Shown here: positions 4,249-6,109 of the stretch, piece by piece
How positions within the stretch are numbered: position 1 is the first letter of the stretch
Layout of the letters: each line of letters starts with the position of its first letter
Source: Solirubrobacterales bacterium
Lineage (GTDB): Bacteria; Actinomycetota; Thermoleophilia; Solirubrobacterales; Solirubrobacteraceae
NCBI GenBank assembly: GCA_027314825.1
Contig: DAHVAB010000163.1
Location: 1-6,109 of the forward strand
DNA length: 6,109 nt
Reading direction: 5' to 3'
Notes under the pieces: model-generated
Told to the model about the DNA's origin: nothing
Seen by the model: the letters and a program-made list of their open reading frames with translations, nothing else
The model's database searches: none
Position numbers and translations under genes: made by a program

Positions 4249-5456
4249 ACCACTTCGGCGCTCGGGGTCGTCGGGTGTTTGACCGTCTCCCTGGTCAGCT
4301 CGACGCGATCGTAGGAGCTCGCGTCTTCGGGCAGCAGCCCGCCCGCGAGCATCTCTCCCCGTTCCTTGCCGGTCGCCTTCACGGCGGGAGTCTGGAAGGC
4401 CAGCGGCTTGACGTTCGCTTCGCTGCTCAGAAGCCAGAGGACGTAGGTGAAGCCTGCGGTCGGCGGAAGGTGACGCGCGGCGAGGACCATCGCGCGCGTG
4501 CCTTTCTCGGAGGCCAGGATCAGCCGTCCCGTCAACGAGCTGCCCTGTTCGGGAGAGCTCAGCACCGACTGGCCTTCGACGTTGGGCACCGGTTCGGATC
4601 CGGAGCCGGCTGCGCCGTTGCCTTTCGCGCCCGTCGCGCCGGTGGCGCCCGTTGCACCGGTGGCGGGCGTGCCGCCGTTCGCGCTCGTCCCGCCGGTGGC
4701 GGGCGAGCCTTCGCCGCTCGTTTCGGCCGCGCGGCTGGAGGCGAGCGTTCCGGCGGTGCCCCGGCTCCCACTGCCGGTGCTCCCTGCGCCCGCACCGCCC
4801 CCACTGGTCACGATCACGACCACGATCGCGATCACCGCTGCGATCAGCCCGGCGAGCAGCAGGGCGCCGCCGCGGCGGGAGACGCGCTCCAGCAGTTGTG
4901 CGCCGCCGTCCTGCGCATTCGCTTCGTCAAGGTGGGCCGATCCGTGCTCCGGCCGGGCCGCCCGTGCCGGCTGGTCCGCGTTTACCGCCCCGCCAGCGCG
5001 TGGCGGCGCCTGGCTCGCCCCGGCAGCGCGTGGCGGCGCCTGGCTTGCCCCGGCAGCGCGTGCCTGCGGTGGCGAGGACGACGGCTGCGCCGCCACGACG
5101 GCGACGGGGATCCCCGGCAGGCCCCCGTCATCGCCGGCGAGCTCGCCGAGCTCTTCTGAGATCGCGGCGGCCCACTCCCGCGCGGGCGCCGAGGCGGCCA
5201 GCTCCAGCCTGACCCCGTCGGCGCGCTCCGCGGAGAGCTGGCCGAGCAGGTACTCGCCGATCCGCTCGCGCTCCTGCGCCTCGAGCCGGCGGGCCAGCTG
5301 CGGCGCGAGCACCGCGAGCGCCGCATGGGCGCGATCGTGGACCGCGCGCGGGTCGATCCCGAGCGTCTGCGCCACCTCGGCATGGCTCTTGTGGGAGCGC
5401 AGCAGCAGCGAGAGCGCGGCGCGCTGATCGGGTGGAAGCTCGTGTGTTCTGCTCAT
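4221..5456 (-). CDS. Single-pass membrane regulator: sigma-4-like HTH, TM helix, RskA-like C-terminal domain
   Basis: A 411-residue protein. Residues about 6-50 (ELPPDQRAALSLLLR, then SHAEVAQTLGIDPRAVHDRA) look like the helix-turn-helix of sigma-70 region 4. Residues 51-110 are helical and charged. A Pro/Ala-rich linker with a 10-residue repeat covers about 128-157. One hydrophobic helix, ALLLAGLIAAVIAIVVVIV (198-216), has RRGG before it and a long Ser/Gly/Thr-rich stretch after it (218-287), so the N-terminus should be cytoplasmic. The C-terminal domain (about 296-411), with LPPTAGFTYVLWLL and a final TPSAEVVLSGSF, resembles the extracytoplasmic part of RskA-type anti-sigma-K factors. The zinc-binding HxxxCxxC anti-sigma helix is absent. 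I infer a direct envelope-to-DNA or envelope-to-polymerase regulator. The ATG at 5456 begins the usual MSRTHELPP opening; a GTG at 5525 would add 23 Arg/Gly-rich residues and is less likely. No Shine-Dalgarno sequence is visible. Confidence 0.87.
   Translation of the reverse strand: MSRTHELPPDQRAALSLLLRSHKSHAEVAQTLGIDPRAVHDRAHAALAVLAPQLARRLEAQERERIGEYLLGQLSAERADGVRLELAASAPAREWAAAISEELGELAGDDGGLPGIPVAVVAAQPSSSPPQARAAGASQAPPRAAGASQAPPRAGGAVNADQPARAARPEHGSAHLDEANAQDGGAQLLERVSRRGGALLLAGLIAAVIAIVVVIVTSGGGAGAGSTGSGSRGTAGTLASSRAAETSGEGSPATGGTSANGGTPATGATGATGATGAKGNGAAGSGSEPVPNVEGQSVLSSPEQGSSLTGRLILASEKGTRAMVLAARHLPPTAGFTYVLWLLSSEANVKPLAFQTPAVKATGKERGEMLAGGLLPEDASSYDRVELTRETVKHPTTPSAEVVLSGSFKAG
4620..4664 (-). 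repeat. Short collagen-like Gly-X-Y run (ATG triplets) in the membrane regulator
   Basis: Residues 265-279 of the minus-strand protein read as consecutive Ala-Thr-Gly triplets followed by Ala-Lys-Gly, with Gly at 267, 270, 273, 276 and 279. The DNA shows an imperfect 9-bp periodicity on the G/C-rich strand. It is part of the extracytoplasmic linker between the membrane helix and the RskA-like domain. It is too short for a stable collagen helix and more probably a flexible, length-variable spacer. Confidence 0.6.
4986..5062 (-). repeat. 30-bp in-frame tandem repeat in the cytoplasmic linker
   Basis: Full copies at 4986-5015 and 5016-5045 differ at a single base. A third copy matches for about 17 bases from 5046 (one mismatch to the second copy) and then diverges. 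The unit is a multiple of three and encodes a 10-residue block (RAAGASQAPP) repeated in the minus-strand regulator between the HTH and the membrane helix. Copy-number change would alter linker length without breaking the frame. Confidence 0.85.
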
Positions 5457-5558
5457 CGTGGTGAAGCGGTGACGGCGCCGCCGGCGACCCGGCCGACTCC
5501 CCTTGCCGCCGGCTGCGGGGCGCACCGGCTGCGCCGCGACCGGCTCGGACCTTCAGGG

Positions 5559-5564
5559 TAGGCT
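5559..5564 (+). promoter_or_regulatory. Possible -10 element for the thioesterase gene (near-leaderless)
   Basis: TAGGCT fits the actinobacterial TANNNT -10 pattern and ends 14 bases before the thioesterase ATG at 5579. A transcript starting 6-8 bases after it would have a leader of under 10 nt, which agrees with the lack of any Shine-Dalgarno sequence there. No good -35 is seen. The reverse strand of 5560-5565 (TAGCCT) also fits TANNNT, so the same bases could serve the divergent minus-strand gene. The remainder of the 122-bp divergent region shows nothing else I can name. Confidence 0.3.
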
Positions 5565-5578
5565 ATCGTGGCCGCCCC

Positions 5579-5995
5579 ATGGCGATGCCGACGGCCGAGC
5601 AGATCAACGAGGCGATGGTCGGGTTCGACCGTCTCTATGGCCTGCAGGTGCTGGAGTGCGCCCCGGAGCACGCCAGTGCCCGGGTGGAGGTCTCAGAGCG
5701 ACTGCTGCAGCCCGCCGGCCTGTTGCACGGCGGCGTGCTGGCCGCGATCGCCGAGTCGCTCACCTCGATGGCGACCGCGCTCGCGGTCATGGAGGACGGC
5801 AATGTGGCGATGGGCCTGTCCAACAGCACGAGCTTCCTGCGCCCGATCACCGAAGGGGTGGTCACCGCGGAGGCGGTGCGGCTGCACTCCGGGCGCACCA
5901 CCTGGGTCTGGGATGTTCGCTTCAGCGACGACGCGGAGCGGCTCTGCGCCGTGACCCGCATGACCGTGGCGGTCCGTCGGCCCTCGCCGGCCTGA
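5579..5995 (+). CDS. PaaI/YdiI-type hotdog-fold acyl-CoA thioesterase
   Basis: A 138-residue cytoplasmic protein, the usual length for a single hotdog domain. QPAGLLHGGVLAAIAESLTS (44-63) is the hotdog signature. HGG at 50-52 caps the central helix, and Glu59 in AES(L) is at the catalytic acid position used by the EntH/YdiI/MenI and Arthrobacter 4-hydroxybenzoyl-CoA thioesterase branch; PaaI itself has Asp there. GLSNSTSFLRPITEGVVTAEA (79-99) supplies the next strands with the N.SFLRP substrate-channel motif, and VWDVRFSDDAERLCAVTRMTVAV ends the sheet. Likely substrates are aryl- or dihydroxynaphthoyl-CoA esters, so menaquinone synthesis (MenI-like) or aromatic degradation is possible. No neighbouring men or paa gene is seen to decide. 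ATG 5579 was taken; ATG 5585 is an alternative two codons in. There is no Shine-Dalgarno sequence, and the gene is divergent from the membrane regulator. Confidence 0.92.
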   Translation: MAMPTAEQINEAMVGFDRLYGLQVLECAPEHASARVEVSERLLQPAGLLHGGVLAAIAESLTSMATALAVMEDGNVAMGLSNSTSFLRPITEGVVTAEAVRLHSGRTTWVWDVRFSDDAERLCAVTRMTVAVRRPSPA

Positions 5996-6029
5996 GGCTG
6001 GCCTTCGCGGGCCGCCGCCGCCGGGCTGC

Positions 6030-6044
6030 GGTGCTCGGGGCACC
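6030..6044. terminator. Weak candidate hairpin downstream of the thioesterase
   Basis: GGTGC-tcggg-GCACC is a perfect 5-bp stem with a 5-base loop, starting 35 bases after the thioesterase stop. It lacks a T-run and lies in very GC-rich sequence where such stems arise by chance. The rest of 5996-6109 is open in more than one frame but shows no recognisable protein, start signal or RNA. Confidence 0.2.
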
Positions 6045-6109
6045 TGAGCGTTGGTCGACGGAGACGGGGCGCTGCGTGGCAGGACCCGCGGGCCGGGCGC
6101 CGCGGCGGC

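Larger units (their letters stand above)
4086..4250. repeat. Three tandem copies of a 55-bp unit across a convergent gene junction
   Basis: The copies are 4086-4140, 4141-4195 and 4196-4250, each beginning CCGGGCA. Copies 1 and 2 differ only at three adjacent bases (AAGC versus AGCT near 4093 and 4148). Copies 1 and 3 are identical over the first 33 bases and differ at six of the last 22. Each unit encodes, on the plus strand, the last residues of the FAD oxidase (LLAQRLSR plus one residue and a stop). On the minus strand it encodes the last residues of the membrane regulator (copy 3: LSGSFKAG and stop; copies 1 and 2 would read LGASFKSG and stop). The oxidase really ends in copy 1 and the regulator in copy 3, so both coding ends stay intact. 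Because 55 is not a multiple of 3, extra copies cannot lengthen either protein in frame. Confidence 0.95.

Noticed and set aside
4086..4250. CRISPR array
   Set aside because: The 55-bp units abut with no unique spacers and contain coding ends of two genes.
4176..5159. Long plus-strand open frames opposite the membrane regulator (also 4498-5427)
   Set aside because: Low-complexity Arg/Ala/Pro-rich products. The minus-strand frame shows an HTH, a membrane helix and an RskA-like domain in sensible order.
5457..5525. N-terminal extension of the membrane regulator from a GTG at 5525
   Set aside because: It adds an Arg/Gly-rich stretch upstream of the natural MSRTHELPP opening, and no ribosome site precedes it.
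5996..6109. Start of another gene at GTG 6031
   Set aside because: The frame is open to the window end, but the 26 residues match nothing recognisable and no ribosome site is seen; too short to support.

Overview
The window is a GC-rich stretch of bacterial chromosome (roughly 70% G+C by eye) that looks actinobacterial, most likely Thermoleophilia (Solirubrobacterales-like). The reasons are an FHA protein of GarA type overlapping an FtsR/Rv1828-type MerR regulator, an actinobacterial form of the AGPS-like FAD oxidase, and a membrane protein with a sigma-region-4-like N-terminus (MSRTHELPPDQRAALSLLL) of a kind I associate with that class. The lineage call is inference from protein style; no rRNA or marker gene is present.

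Layout. Five genes run left to right from base 1 to 4124: (1) the 3' part of an FHA-domain protein, whose visible upstream part looks like a Tricorn/TolB-type beta-propeller repeat; (2) a MerR-family regulator overlapping it by one base (TGATG); (3) adenine phosphoribosyltransferase (apt), 7 bp further on; (4) after 109 bp, an SRPBCC small-molecule-binding-fold protein; (5) an AGPS-like FAD-linked oxidase starting within about 35 bp of it. A convergent gene (4221-5456, minus) encodes a single-pass membrane protein with an N-terminal sigma-4-like helix-turn-helix and a C-terminal RskA-like extracytoplasmic domain. A divergent gene (5579-5995, plus) encodes a hotdog-fold PaaI/YdiI-type thioesterase. 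The last 114 bp hold no gene I can support.

How the genes may work together. The FHA and MerR genes are a translationally coupled pair that recalls Rv1827 (GarA)-Rv1828 of mycobacteria, which link Ser/Thr-kinase signalling and gene control. apt is a purine-salvage passenger. The SRPBCC protein and the FAD oxidase are probably co-transcribed and may act in lipid or hydrophobic-metabolite chemistry, though no substrate can be read from the sequence. The minus-strand protein looks like a one-piece envelope-to-transcription regulator.

The most notable non-gene signals are two. First, a 55-bp unit is repeated three times in tandem exactly across the convergent 3' ends of the FAD oxidase and the membrane regulator. 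Each copy carries the last codons and stop of both genes and can fold into a stem-loop. Second, there is an abrupt protein-family and base-composition switch near bases 128-150, at the left edge, which is either a real propeller-FHA fusion or a chimeric join. Apart from these and the membrane regulator, the window looks like ordinary chromosomal housekeeping and accessory sequence. I see no mobile element, CRISPR, tRNA or rRNA.
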